Source of the DNA: Luxibacter massiliensis
GTDB lineage: Bacteria; Bacillota; Clostridia; Lachnospirales; Lachnospiraceae
Assembly: GCF_900604355.1 (NCBI RefSeq)
Contig: NZ_UWOE01000001.1
Location: 1,364,001-1,428,000 of the forward strand
DNA length: 64,000 nucleotides
Direction of reading: 5' to 3'
The notes beneath the pieces were generated by a model, which did not search any database, was not told the DNA's origin, and saw only the letters and a program-made list of their open reading frames with translations. This document shows, one piece after another, positions 44,047-52,137 of this stretch. The number at the start of each line of letters is the position of its first letter. Positions within the stretch are counted from its first letter, which is position 1. Made by a program: the position numbers and the translations under genes.

Positions 44047-46251
44047 ATGAGGAAGCAAAAGGGGCAGCAAAAATGCAGGCATCCGGGAAAACGGTATGCG
44101 GCGGCAGGTATTTTGACAGCGGCAGCCATATTTTCCGTGGTGCCAAAGATGTTAAGGGCTGGGTTTTATGAGGGGAGTGGGGTACATATCCGGCCAGATG
44201 AAGTGGAGAATGCAACTTTGGCTGTGGGCACACACCTTATCAGCCTGGAATCGCTAAACGACCATATTTATGAACTGGCAGTCCAATCTGCAGAGGAATC
44301 AGGGCAGCTGGATATATACTACAAATCAGAGCTGGCAGATGGCGCCTGGTATGAAATCAGTTCGGCGGTGTCACTGCAGGACATTACAGGGGAAGAAGGC
44401 AGGGTGGACAGCCAGGTGATTGCTGGTTTATTTTTTACATATCATACTTCTTTAGATGGAAACACCTATGACCTCCGTACAAATGAGGAGGTCAATATAT
44501 TTGACATACAAGACCCTTATAACCTGCTCAAGCTTAAAGAACTCCAGGCTCTGGCCAATCAAAAAAAGGCCCTGGAAAAAAGTGGGGTGAATACACAGCT
44601 TCTGGATGAATTTTTTGAAGAAGATATAGAAAATGAAAAGACAAATGAGCTGGATGGCCAGATAGCCAGGCTTTATGAATACCGGCGAAGGCTGTCTGCT
44701 GGGGGCGGCAGTAAAGAGGCCATGGACACCATAGGCCGGATCATGGAAAAGGCAGATGCCGGCAGGCGATATGAGGCAGACTGTATAGCCATAGAAAAAT
44801 TAAATGAACTGATGGATCAAGTATCCTCTGACAAAGAATTTTCAGCAAACTCTGACTTGACGGCAGCTTTGGGGAATAGTCTGAAAGAGCTTCAGGGAAG
44901 CGTAGATGCCCTGGATGCAGAGAGGATACTTACAGAGGATGCGGCGGCCCAGGATTTGGCTCTGGCACAGACTGAAAGGGAATTGGCAGAGGAGCTCATA
45001 GAAGCTGTAGAGACAGGGGATGATACGGCGGCCCAGGCGCTTAACAATGAGCTGGCCAGTTTATACCGGCTGGCAGAGGGGAAGGACAGGCACAGTGAGG
45101 ATGTTAAGGCAGTGCTGGATAACCGGCTTCTTCCCAGGGCAAGGCAGTTGGCGGAAGAATCAGGAAGCCAGGCAGCGCAAAACGAACTAGATTACTTTGA
45201 AGCCATCAGGAAGCAGATGGATGGAGAAACAGAGGAAAACAAAGAGCTTTCAGGACTTTATGATGAAAAAGAGAAACTTTCTGCCCAGAAATTAAAAGCA
45301 TTGGATGAAAAGGATCCAGAGGAAGCAAAGAAAATCGAGGCTTTGGAAACCCAGGTACAAAGCCAAATCCAGAAACTGGAGGCAGCCGGTGAGTATGCAG
45401 ATGGGAGCGCTTCCCAAGGCATACAGGATAGGAAGACTGAGGTGCTGCATATTCTGGAGAATCTGCAGCAGGAGGGAGAAAACGCTGCAGATGTGGAAAC
45501 TGCAAAAACAGCGCTGGAGGGTATCGGCGCACTATGCCAGGGCAGTCCCCAGGCCGCAGCAGAGGCATTGGAAGAAATTTACCAGAAACTGGCTGCCCTG
45601 TGGGCGATGGATGGGGATTCCCAGCCTATATATGAGGAGCTGCTGAACCAGACAGAAGGACTTCTAAGCAGCAGCCTTCCGGCTGTGCTGCGGGAGATAC
45701 ATGCAGATACCATCGCAGAGACAGTAGAAGAAATAGATGGAGTCTCTCTGGAGCGCGGGGATGCCAGAAAAAATGGCGCCGCCCTGGCAGGGATCGGCAT
45801 GTTCTGCCAGCAGACAGAGACGGGCAGCGAAAGTCCAGCGGCGCTTCTTTTGGAAGCAAAGGCCAAATCCTTTGCAGGGGAGGAAGAAAGCTTTGTATTT
45901 TCTTTGCCTGGGACCCATCTTGGCAGTAATTATGCCCCGGCAGATAAGCTGGCGTATTTCTGCTCTATGCGGTACGTATGGAGAGAGAACCAAAAGCAGG
46001 CAGTGCTGGCTGGAGAAGAGGAGTATTATCAGTTTACTGCATTTTCAGATACAGCCATGGTGGGACAGGAGGAAAAAAAACTGGAGGAGCCGGTGCTGTT
46101 CCAGGCGGTCCTGTATATTCCTTCGGCTTTTGTGGAGGAACAGTTTTCCTGCCAAGTATATCCCCTGCCGGGGACAACCTACTGTGTGCTGCTGGATGAT
46201 GATATGGCAGAGCTGGCTTCAGCAGTCTGTGACAGGCTTCTGGCTTTATAA
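44047..46251 (+). CDS. exported helix-rich protein of unknown function
   Basis: 734 residues. A basic N-terminus and a hydrophobic segment (AAAGILTAAAIFSVVP) suggest a signal peptide or anchor. After a beta domain of about 120 residues there is a long, highly acidic helical region (about 150-590) rich in Leu, Glu, Ala and Lys heptad-like stretches, then a C-terminal domain of about 140 residues (KLAYFCSMRYVW... VYPLPGTTYCVLLDDD). It lies 5 bp after the TolC-like gene. Length, helix content and export would suit a partner of the TolC-like protein or a spacer in the cell wall. No family is recognised. Confidence 0.65.
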   Translation: MRKQKGQQKCRHPGKRYAAAGILTAAAIFSVVPKMLRAGFYEGSGVHIRPDEVENATLAVGTHLISLESLNDHIYELAVQSAEESGQLDIYYKSELADGAWYEISSAVSLQDITGEEGRVDSQVIAGLFFTYHTSLDGNTYDLRTNEEVNIFDIQDPYNLLKLKELQALANQKKALEKSGVNTQLLDEFFEEDIENEKTNELDGQIARLYEYRRRLSAGGGSKEAMDTIGRIMEKADAGRRYEADCIAIEKLNELMDQVSSDKEFSANSDLTAALGNSLKELQGSVDALDAERILTEDAAAQDLALAQTERELAEELIEAVETGDDTAAQALNNELASLYRLAEGKDRHSEDVKAVLDNRLLPRARQLAEESGSQAAQNELDYFEAIRKQMDGETEENKELSGLYDEKEKLSAQKLKALDEKDPEEAKKIEALETQVQSQIQKLEAAGEYADGSASQGIQDRKTEVLHILENLQQEGENAADVETAKTALEGIGALCQGSPQAAAEALEEIYQKLAALWAMDGDSQPIYEELLNQTEGLLSSSLPAVLREIHADTIAETVEEIDGVSLERGDARKNGAALAGIGMFCQQTETGSESPAALLLEAKAKSFAGEEESFVFSLPGTHLGSNYAPADKLAYFCSMRYVWRENQKQAVLAGEEEYYQFTAFSDTAMVGQEEKKLEEPVLFQAVLYIPSAFVEEQFSCQVYPLPGTTYCVLLDDDMAELASAVCDRLLAL

Positions 46252-46280
46252 TATATTACAGCGGGGAAGGAGTAAGCTAT

Positions 46281-46670
46281 ATGGGGGCAGTGGTCGTACA
46301 GGGGGCAGTCCTGGCCTGTACCTTTGGCACAGCGCCAGGCACATTGATAGGGACTTCCCAGAGCATTTGTATGGCAGGCGGCAAGCCAGTGGCCACGATT
46401 CAGGATGTGGGGGCCTATGTACATATAGCGCCGTTTGGTATGTGTACATCCATGGCTAACCCACAGGTAGCTGCCGCCACGGCAGCGGCCCTGGGGGTAT
46501 TGGCCCCACAGCCATGTATGCTGGCAGCAGCCGGCACATGGATTCCGGTAAAACCCGGGATCCTGACAGGGGGGATTCCCTGCCTGTGCAGTGAGTCGCA
46601 GTTGTTCTGTGGCAATGGCATGGGGATGATCAGCATAAAATCACCAGGACAAATGAAGGTGCTGGTATAG
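46281..46670 (+). CDS. DUF4280 PAAR-like spike-tip protein
   Basis: 129 residues. It begins MGAVVVQGAVLACTFG and contains several Cys-rich turns (IAPFGMCTSMANPQ, PQPCMLAAAGTWIPV, GGIPCLCSESQLFC), the DUF4280 arrangement. DUF4280 proteins are PAAR-like and sharpen the tip of the contractile spike; they can also carry or fold effector parts. RBS GGAAGGAG. It stands between the exported module and the sheath gene, unlike Afp, where the PAAR gene follows gp25. Confidence 0.85.
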   Translation: MGAVVVQGAVLACTFGTAPGTLIGTSQSICMAGGKPVATIQDVGAYVHIAPFGMCTSMANPQVAAATAAALGVLAPQPCMLAAAGTWIPVKPGILTGGIPCLCSESQLFCGNGMGMISIKSPGQMKVLV

Positions 46671-46685
46671 GAAAGGAGTTTGAAA

Positions 46686-48371
46686 ATGGCAGAATATTTA
46701 TCACCTGGAGTATATGTGGAGGAGTATGACAATTCTCCCCGGGGAATGGAGGGGGTGGGCACAAGCACAGCAGGCTTTGTGGGCCTTGCACAAAGAGGCG
46801 CGGTGAAAGGCGCCCCGGTGCTTGTCACTAGCTTCGCGGAATATGTCCGTAGGTTCGGCGGTTATTTAAGCGAGTTTGCCTTCGGAGAATACCGTTACCT
46901 TGCAGGGGCCGTGGAGCAGTTTTTCCAGAACGGCGGAACTAGGTGTTATGTGGCAAGGGTGATTCCCGCTGATGCCAGGACAGCTGCATTTAAGAATGAA
47001 GTGATTTCTATCAGCGCCGCCAGTCCAGGGAGCTGGGGGAACCGGGTGGTCCTGGAATTTTCCGAGATACTGAAGAAAAAGATGCAGCTGCTGGAAAAGA
47101 AGGAGGAGAATGTTTACATAGCCAAATCCACAGCAGGATTTGAGGAGGGAAGCCTGATAAAAGCGGGGGATGAGTATAACCGTATTGTCCGTATATTTGG
47201 AAATGAAATAACGTTTGAGTGTCCTTTTGCCGGCCAGGTGACAGATACAGGCTTGGTGCCGGAAAAACTAGCCTACCTTTCAGAGCTTGAGGTGCAGGTC
47301 CGGTATGAGGACGAGGTAGAAGTTTTCCAGGAGATGAGCCTTTATACTGCATCTGGAAATTATCTGGGACTCCGGCTCCAGGCCAGTGAACTTATCAGGC
47401 TGGAGGCAGATCCCCCTGCAGCACTTGTCTCGCCGGTAGAAGCCCTTTTGGGAGAAGGAGTGTCCACAGTCGTACTTGAAGGCGGGCAGGACGGCACAAT
47501 GGAGCAGGTAAATGCAGAAACATTTATCGGGAAAGATAAGGGCCCTGGGGAACGGACAGGAATCCAGGCATTTCTGGAAAACCATATAGTCAGCATCATG
47601 GCAGTACCCGGAGTGACCATGCCGGATGTGGCTGTCTCCCTCATAGCACACTGCGAAAATACCCAGAGCAGGTTTGCTGTCCTGGACATGCCCAGGGATA
47701 CATCAGATACAAAAAAGTTAATCGAATATAGAGAATTAGTAGACAGCACGTATGCGGCAATGTACCATCCCTGGCTGAAAAATTTTGACCGTTCCAACAA
47801 AAAGCCAGGTTATTTCCCACCGTCGGGAGCTGTTATGGGCGTATATTCCAGGACGGATATTCAGAGAGGGGTACACAAGGCGCCTGCCAACGAGACAGTC
47901 TCCTGTACAGGATTAAATATTAATTTTACAAAGGGTGAGCAGGACATACTGAACCCCGAGGGCGTCAATCTGATCCGTCCCCTTCCGGGCCAGGGAATCC
48001 GCATATGGGGGGCAAGGACGGCAGGCAGCAATGGGGCGTTTAAGTATGTAAATATCAGAAGGCTGTTTATTTATGTAGAGGAAAGCCTGCGGGCCAACAC
48101 CGGATGGGTTGTATTTGAACCAAATGATGGGGCGCTCTGGAACAGGGTAAGCATTTCCATAAATGGTTTCCTCAACACGATGTTCAGAAATGGCATGTTT
48201 GCGGGAGCAACTCCGGAAGAAAGTTATTTCGTGGAAATTGGGCCCACAACCATGACACAGGATGATATCCAAAATGGCAGGCTGATATGCAATATAGGCA
48301 TTGCACCGTCCAGGCCTGCAGAATTCGTGATTTTCCGCCTGACACAGCATACCTCTGAATCAGGGGCCTAG
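46686..48371 (+). CDS. contractile tail sheath protein
   Basis: 561 residues. The ATG at 46686 (MAEYLSPGVYVEEYDN) follows AAAGGAG. The opening LSPGVYVEE is the near-universal sheath start. Later blocks: GLAQRGAVKGAPVLVTSFAEYVRRFGG, YLAGAVEQFFQNGGTRCYVARV, then YHPWLKNFDRS and GVYSRTDIQRGVHKAPAN, followed by IWGARTAGSNGAFKYVNIRRLFIYVEESL and FVEIGPTTMTQDDI, all sheath hallmarks. It polymerises around the tube and contracts on firing. Only one sheath gene is present, whereas Afp/PVC have three. The next gene encodes the inner tube. Confidence 0.96.
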   Translation: MAEYLSPGVYVEEYDNSPRGMEGVGTSTAGFVGLAQRGAVKGAPVLVTSFAEYVRRFGGYLSEFAFGEYRYLAGAVEQFFQNGGTRCYVARVIPADARTAAFKNEVISISAASPGSWGNRVVLEFSEILKKKMQLLEKKEENVYIAKSTAGFEEGSLIKAGDEYNRIVRIFGNEITFECPFAGQVTDTGLVPEKLAYLSELEVQVRYEDEVEVFQEMSLYTASGNYLGLRLQASELIRLEADPPAALVSPVEALLGEGVSTVVLEGGQDGTMEQVNAETFIGKDKGPGERTGIQAFLENHIVSIMAVPGVTMPDVAVSLIAHCENTQSRFAVLDMPRDTSDTKKLIEYRELVDSTYAAMYHPWLKNFDRSNKKPGYFPPSGAVMGVYSRTDIQRGVHKAPANETVSCTGLNINFTKGEQDILNPEGVNLIRPLPGQGIRIWGARTAGSNGAFKYVNIRRLFIYVEESLRANTGWVVFEPNDGALWNRVSISINGFLNTMFRNGMFAGATPEESYFVEIGPTTMTQDDIQNGRLICNIGIAPSRPAEFVIFRLTQHTSESGA

Positions 48372-48424
48372 GAGTGGGGGCAGGCACATACTTGAAATAG
48401 TAAGAGAGAAAAGGAGTAGAGCAT

Positions 48425-48925
48425 ATGGCTAGATATAATAAGGATTCCGGTCTTTCAGTTCCACTGACTAAGATGAATTTTATTGTCACCGCCGGGGAGG
48501 CCACGGCAGCTTTTACTGAGGTCAGCGGAGTGGAAGCGAGTGTGGATGTGATTGAATTCAGGCAGGGCAATTCTAACAGCCTGGCGCCCATGAAGATTCC
48601 TGGGTTGGTGAAGCATGGGAATGTTACTTTGAAATATGGATGTACCCTCAACAACGATTTCCTGAAATGGGCGGCAGCCTGTGTCAGCGAGACGAGAAAC
48701 GGGGACAACATACGTGAGGTCAATATTGAGCTGGTGGATATCAGTGAGAGTGCGCCTACAGAAGTTAAGAAAACAACATCGGGTTCCTGTATCTGGAAAT
48801 TAAAGAATGCCTGGGTGACAAAATATTCTGCACCAGACTTAAACGCCACTGCAAATGAGGTGGCGCTGGAATCGGTAGAAATTGCCTATGAAGAGCTGGA
48901 AATCCCGGGCAGTGGGCAGTCCTAG
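48425..48925 (+). CDS. tail tube protein (gp19/Hcp-like)
   Basis: 166 residues. It starts MARYNKDSGLSVPLTKMNF after AAAAGGAG. Blocks typical of the gp19-type tube in eCIS: AFTEVSGVEASVDVIEFRQGN, MKIPGLVKHGNVTLKYG, and VNIELVDISE. Subunits stack as hexameric rings inside the sheath and form the cargo channel. The second tube-like gene at 49540 probably makes the tube start at the baseplate. Confidence 0.93.
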   Translation: MARYNKDSGLSVPLTKMNFIVTAGEATAAFTEVSGVEASVDVIEFRQGNSNSLAPMKIPGLVKHGNVTLKYGCTLNNDFLKWAAACVSETRNGDNIREVNIELVDISESAPTEVKKTTSGSCIWKLKNAWVTKYSAPDLNATANEVALESVEIAYEELEIPGSGQS

Positions 48926-48969
48926 AATAAGGGAGGGACAGGCAGAGAGAAAGATAAAAGAGGTGCAGG

Positions 48970-49332
48970 ATGACAACAGTTTATGATTTTGAACTTCCCA
49001 GGGGGTATACAGACGAGAGAGGCGGCGTGCATAAGACAGGGAAGATGCGGCTTGCCACAGCGGGGGATGAAATAACTGCCGCCAGAGATCCCCGGGCCTT
49101 AAACAATCCCGCTTACTTGACTGTTATTTTACTGGCCCGGGTTATTACGGAGCTGGATGGGATTGAAACAGTGACAGGCACTTTGATTGAAGGACTTTAT
49201 ACAGCGGATCTTGCCTTTCTGCAGGATATGTACCAGAGGATCAATGATATGGAACCTCCAGTACAAAAAGCCGTTTGCCCCCATTGCGGGCAGCAGTTTG
49301 AAGTACCTGTAAATTTTACACAGGAGGGATAG
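48970..49332 (+). CDS. gpE-like tail assembly protein with C-terminal zinc ribbon-like motif
   Basis: 120 residues. It resembles the Mu gp41/P2 gpE-type tail assembly proteins: FELPRGYTDERGGVHKTGKMRLATAGDE, then AYLTVILLARVITELDG and LIEGLYTADLAFLQDMYQRIN. In the last 20 residues a CPHCG appears, a possible half zinc site. Phage gpE is a chaperone for the tape measure and is produced also as an E+E' fusion through a -1 frameshift. Here, the last codons include A AAT TTT (49311-49317), and the -1 frame enters the next small ORF without a stop, so the same trick is possible. Confidence 0.85.
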   Translation: MTTVYDFELPRGYTDERGGVHKTGKMRLATAGDEITAARDPRALNNPAYLTVILLARVITELDGIETVTGTLIEGLYTADLAFLQDMYQRINDMEPPVQKAVCPHCGQQFEVPVNFTQEG

Positions 49333-49342
49333 GACTGTATCC
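49311..49342 (+). promoter_or_regulatory. candidate -1 programmed ribosomal frameshift site
   Basis: The heptamer A AAT TTT (49311-49317) has the X-XXY-YYZ form in the frame of the gpE-like gene, 12 bases before its TAG. Reading continues in the -1 frame through TAC ACA GGA GGG ATA GGA CTG into the DUF6760-like ORF. GGATA (49327-49331) and TATCC (49338-49342) can form a 5-bp stem (6 with a GU pair) about 9 bases after the heptamer. AGGAGGG (49322-49328) overlaps the stem and could instead serve initiation at CTG 49335. Confidence 0.55.
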
Positions 49343-49523
49343 TGAGGAAGAGTTATATAAGGAGATTTCTTTTATATCTTACTATTACCATTGGGGCAGG
49401 CAGGAGATTATGGAGCTGTGCCATGCTGAGCGCAGGCGGTGGTGCGGCGAGATTTCCTATGTCAATATAAGCAGGAATCCCTCCGACAAAAAAGAAAAAA
49501 ATATTTTTGAATTGAGAGGCTGA
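49335..49523 (+). CDS. DUF6760-like small eCIS protein, no ATG/GTG/TTG start
   Basis: 62 residues when read from CTG 49335. It has LYPEEELYKEISFISYYYHW, QEIMELCHAERRRW and GEISYVN, the pattern of a short family found in eCIS and related loci between the tube and baseplate genes. The frame is open from 49302 but holds no ATG, GTG or TTG before the conserved part. Two ways to translate it are seen: CTG initiation 6 bases after AGGAGGG, or a -1 frameshift from the gpE-like gene, which would give a fusion of about 184 residues. It sits exactly where P2 has E'. Its role as a tail assembly chaperone extension is inferred. Confidence 0.75.
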   Translation: MYPEEELYKEISFISYYYHWGRQEIMELCHAERRRWCGEISYVNISRNPSDKKEKNIFELRG

Positions 49524-49539
49524 AACAAAGGAGATAATC

Positions 49540-49971
49540 ATGGCGCATGTATACAGAAATATGCACTTTCTGCTCTGCGTGGAAGGGACTGAGATACCAC
49601 TGAAGAGCTGCAAAAGCTTTGCCCAGGAGGTGGAGTATGAGGGGATACAGGAGGGTGGGCTCAATGACAGGGTGCACTTAAGGAAGAAACCCCTATCCAA
49701 ACCTTTTACTTTCCAGGCAGAGAGGTACGTGGGGCCCGGGTATACAGACCCCCTTCCTGCCGGGCACAGTCCTGAGGGGGAGATGGTACTCATGGTCAGC
49801 GACCAGGCCGGAACCTTTGCAGAACCCGCTGCACAGTTTTTATTCAGTGGGTGTGTGGTGACAGGAAAAAATTACAGTGAAGTGGACGCAGAGAGGCCAG
49901 GCCTGATTATAGAGACAACAACAGTAGCCTATGAGCAGATGCAGGTGAAATGGAAAGGGGGGATAGGATGA
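49540..49971 (+). CDS. second tail tube-like protein (tube initiator type)
   Basis: 143 residues, ATG at 49540 after AAAGGAGATAATC. It has a tube-like fold pattern: MHFLLCVEGTEIPLKSCKSF, VEYEGIQEGGLNDRVHLRKKPLSKPFTF and a C-terminal ETTTVAYEQMQVKW strand. In Afp/PVC a second tube protein (Afp5) joins spike and tube; this gene has the same relative place before the Afp7-like genes. The next gene starts inside its stop (ATGA). Confidence 0.83.
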   Translation: MAHVYRNMHFLLCVEGTEIPLKSCKSFAQEVEYEGIQEGGLNDRVHLRKKPLSKPFTFQAERYVGPGYTDPLPAGHSPEGEMVLMVSDQAGTFAEPAAQFLFSGCVVTGKNYSEVDAERPGLIIETTTVAYEQMQVKWKGGIG

Positions 49972-51542
49972 TAACTCTGCGCAGAATAGGAAGTCCCCTG
50001 TGGAAGTATAATCCCGCAGGCGGTGCAGAATATTTTGCCCGGAAGATTATGGGGAATTATGAACTGCTCCCTCTGCACATTTCGGCAGAGGACATGATAC
50101 ATGCCATGCTCTCCCCCGGGAAAGGGCAGAGGGATGGGCAGGGACTTTCTGTGGCAAGCCAGCATATCCAGATCCGTCAGGATATGAATATGGAGGTAAT
50201 AAACCAACTTCTGAACCGCCTGCACGTGTTTATGGATGGCAAGCCATGCTACCAGGATCAAGTATTTGTCTCTATGGTATTGAAAAAGCTGGGGATCCGT
50301 GGGCAAAAGGAATTTGTAGAACTTGTGGGCAAGGCGGCAGGGATTAGTGTCATGAGACAGAAGCTGTTTAAGCTGTGTAAAGACAACGAAAAACTGGCCC
50401 GGCGGCTAAAAGCAGCTGTAGAGATATATAGAAATAAGAGGTGGAAGAAGAAAAAACATGGGGAAGCATATACTGCTTTGGAGGCCAGATATTTTCTGCA
50501 GAACCTGGTCTGTGACAGGATTGGGCCAAACCACCTGCCCGAAAGATTCTGCGAGCTGATATACGTGCCGGCGGGATCTATGCATCCGGGGAGGAACGTT
50601 ACAGAGGCAGCAGGTATCTGGGAATTTTGGGGAAGCCTGATGGCACTGAAGCTGAACCAGGATATTTTTGGCCCTGCGGGAATACAGATGTTCCAGGCCA
50701 TGAATCCTTACGAAGGGAGACGGAAAGGAGAGAGTGGGTCAGAAAAGGATGTGAGGGCAGATCTGCTTTCTGCCATGCTTTTAAACCTATCCCGGGAGGC
50801 AGTTCTTTACCGGGAAAATGCCACAGGAAGGAATGGGGCCAGGGCGGGGACTGTCTGGATGAGGTTTCAGGAGGCTGTGGGCAAGAGCGGACGGCAGACA
50901 GCAGAACGGTTTTTCTATTATCACAGAACCCTGAAGAGGGCAGATATGGAGCACCACAGGGCACTTTTAGAAGTGCTCAGAGAGGGCTTCTTAAGAGAGG
51001 TGCGTATCCTGAATCATATACAGGATATGGCAGGGCCACACAGCCGGGGAGATGACAGGAAGGAATTGAAAAGGCTGCGCCGGATGGTGGCAGATATAGT
51101 CGGGGAAAGGCAGGAGGAGCTCCATGAGCAGCTTCTCTTTCAGACAGACAGGCTGCTGGATACAGTAACTGTGATAGAAAAAGACATCAGAAAACACCTT
51201 CAGTACATGGAGATCCAGTATATAACAGAGAAGCAGCCTGGGGTGATGGAAGTTGTGCCCCTTGTACATGTAAGGCGGGAGGGCACACAGGAAGCCTCAA
51301 AAGAGACAGGCGGCATACATCTGCCAGAAGGAGAAAATCGTCTTCAGCAGGACAGAACTTTCCAGACATGGGACTATACAGACAGAAAACAAATACGTTT
51401 GGATTTGACAGGACAGGGGAAGAAGGACGTGAGCCGGCTGGTGCAGGACCAGATACAGCAGCAGATGAATGTCCTGACGGATAAAGTATATACAAGGCTG
51501 GGACAGAGGCTGCTAAGCGAGAAAAAACGCAGAGGACTTTAA
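49968..51542 (+). CDS. helical eCIS protein of unknown function
   Basis: 524 residues. ATG at 49968 overlaps the tube stop codon by 4 bp; AAAGGGGGGATAGG lies upstream. It is rich in Arg, Lys, Glu and Leu and mostly helical. Visible blocks: NYELLPLHISAEDMIHAML near the N-terminus, LYIPAG-like LIYVPAGSMHPG, a long helical region (about 330-440) with basic pairs, and a C-terminal VSRLVQDQIQQQMNVLTDKVY helix. No TM. No family recognised. It lies where Afp6 or other variable eCIS genes occur. Since no obvious tape measure exists in this locus, it is one candidate, as is a cargo adaptor; neither is shown. Confidence 0.7.
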   Translation: MITLRRIGSPLWKYNPAGGAEYFARKIMGNYELLPLHISAEDMIHAMLSPGKGQRDGQGLSVASQHIQIRQDMNMEVINQLLNRLHVFMDGKPCYQDQVFVSMVLKKLGIRGQKEFVELVGKAAGISVMRQKLFKLCKDNEKLARRLKAAVEIYRNKRWKKKKHGEAYTALEARYFLQNLVCDRIGPNHLPERFCELIYVPAGSMHPGRNVTEAAGIWEFWGSLMALKLNQDIFGPAGIQMFQAMNPYEGRRKGESGSEKDVRADLLSAMLLNLSREAVLYRENATGRNGARAGTVWMRFQEAVGKSGRQTAERFFYYHRTLKRADMEHHRALLEVLREGFLREVRILNHIQDMAGPHSRGDDRKELKRLRRMVADIVGERQEELHEQLLFQTDRLLDTVTVIEKDIRKHLQYMEIQYITEKQPGVMEVVPLVHVRREGTQEASKETGGIHLPEGENRLQQDRTFQTWDYTDRKQIRLDLTGQGKKDVSRLVQDQIQQQMNVLTDKVYTRLGQRLLSEKKRRGL

Positions 51543-51559
51543 GGAAAGGGGGATCCAGG

Positions 51560-52132
51560 ATGGAGCTTGAAAAGGCCTGCCTGCAGTTTATAGGTGCAAA
51601 CAGAGGGGCAGATACAAGGGTAGAACAGCAGGCAAAAGCGGTACTGGCAAAGGGAAACCCAGGAAGTGGATATGAAAGGGCGGCCTCTATTTTTGAAGTC
51701 CAGTTTAACCCCACTGACCTAAGGTTTGCCACTGAGAGGGGGAGCAAGAAAGAAAAATTTGATTTTCAGCAGAGGAAGAAAAAGCAGTCAAGGCAGTCTT
51801 GCGTCCAGGAGTCCATACCCGGCATACACATGTCTGTCAGGCTGATACTGGATGGATTCCAAAGGCCCCGTCAGGCTGTACAGGAAGAAACTCAGGGACT
51901 GCTGGCCGCGGCCAGGGGAAGCGCTAGGAATCTGAAGGTTTCCTTTCATTGGAACACATTCTCGTTTACCGGCATTCTGGAGGATATTTCAGCGGAGTAC
52001 AGTATTTTCGATGGGGAAGGATACCCTGCTCGTTCCAGTCTGGAAATAACCCTTGGCTGCAGTGGGAAGGGACAGCTGGCAGAACTTATGGACAAGGAGT
52101 ATGTGGAACTGTTTCAGGGTACAGTAAGGTGA
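51560..52132 (+). CDS. CIS tube/Afp7-like (gp53-LysM type) baseplate protein 1
   Basis: 190 residues. It has FEVQFNPTDLRF, the hallmark of this family, followed by SVRLILDGFQ and the closing block FHWNTFSFTGILEDISAEYSIFD, then SLEITLGCSG. Such proteins sit between the spike hub and the tube or baseplate. No clear LysM domain is visible at the end. A related protein follows immediately (52138), so the function may be split or doubled. Confidence 0.83.
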   Translation: MELEKACLQFIGANRGADTRVEQQAKAVLAKGNPGSGYERAASIFEVQFNPTDLRFATERGSKKEKFDFQQRKKKQSRQSCVQESIPGIHMSVRLILDGFQRPRQAVQEETQGLLAAARGSARNLKVSFHWNTFSFTGILEDISAEYSIFDGEGYPARSSLEITLGCSGKGQLAELMDKEYVELFQGTVR

Positions 52133-52137
52133 CAAGA

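Noticed and set aside
48184..48849. Antisense reading frame of 221 codons over sheath and tube genes
   Set aside because: Both plus-strand genes are certain and the antisense frame crosses their boundary without a start signal.
51949..52137. Longer N-terminus for the second CIS-tube protein
   Set aside because: The extra 63 residues overlap the previous gene in another frame and have no family resemblance; ATG 52138 is better.
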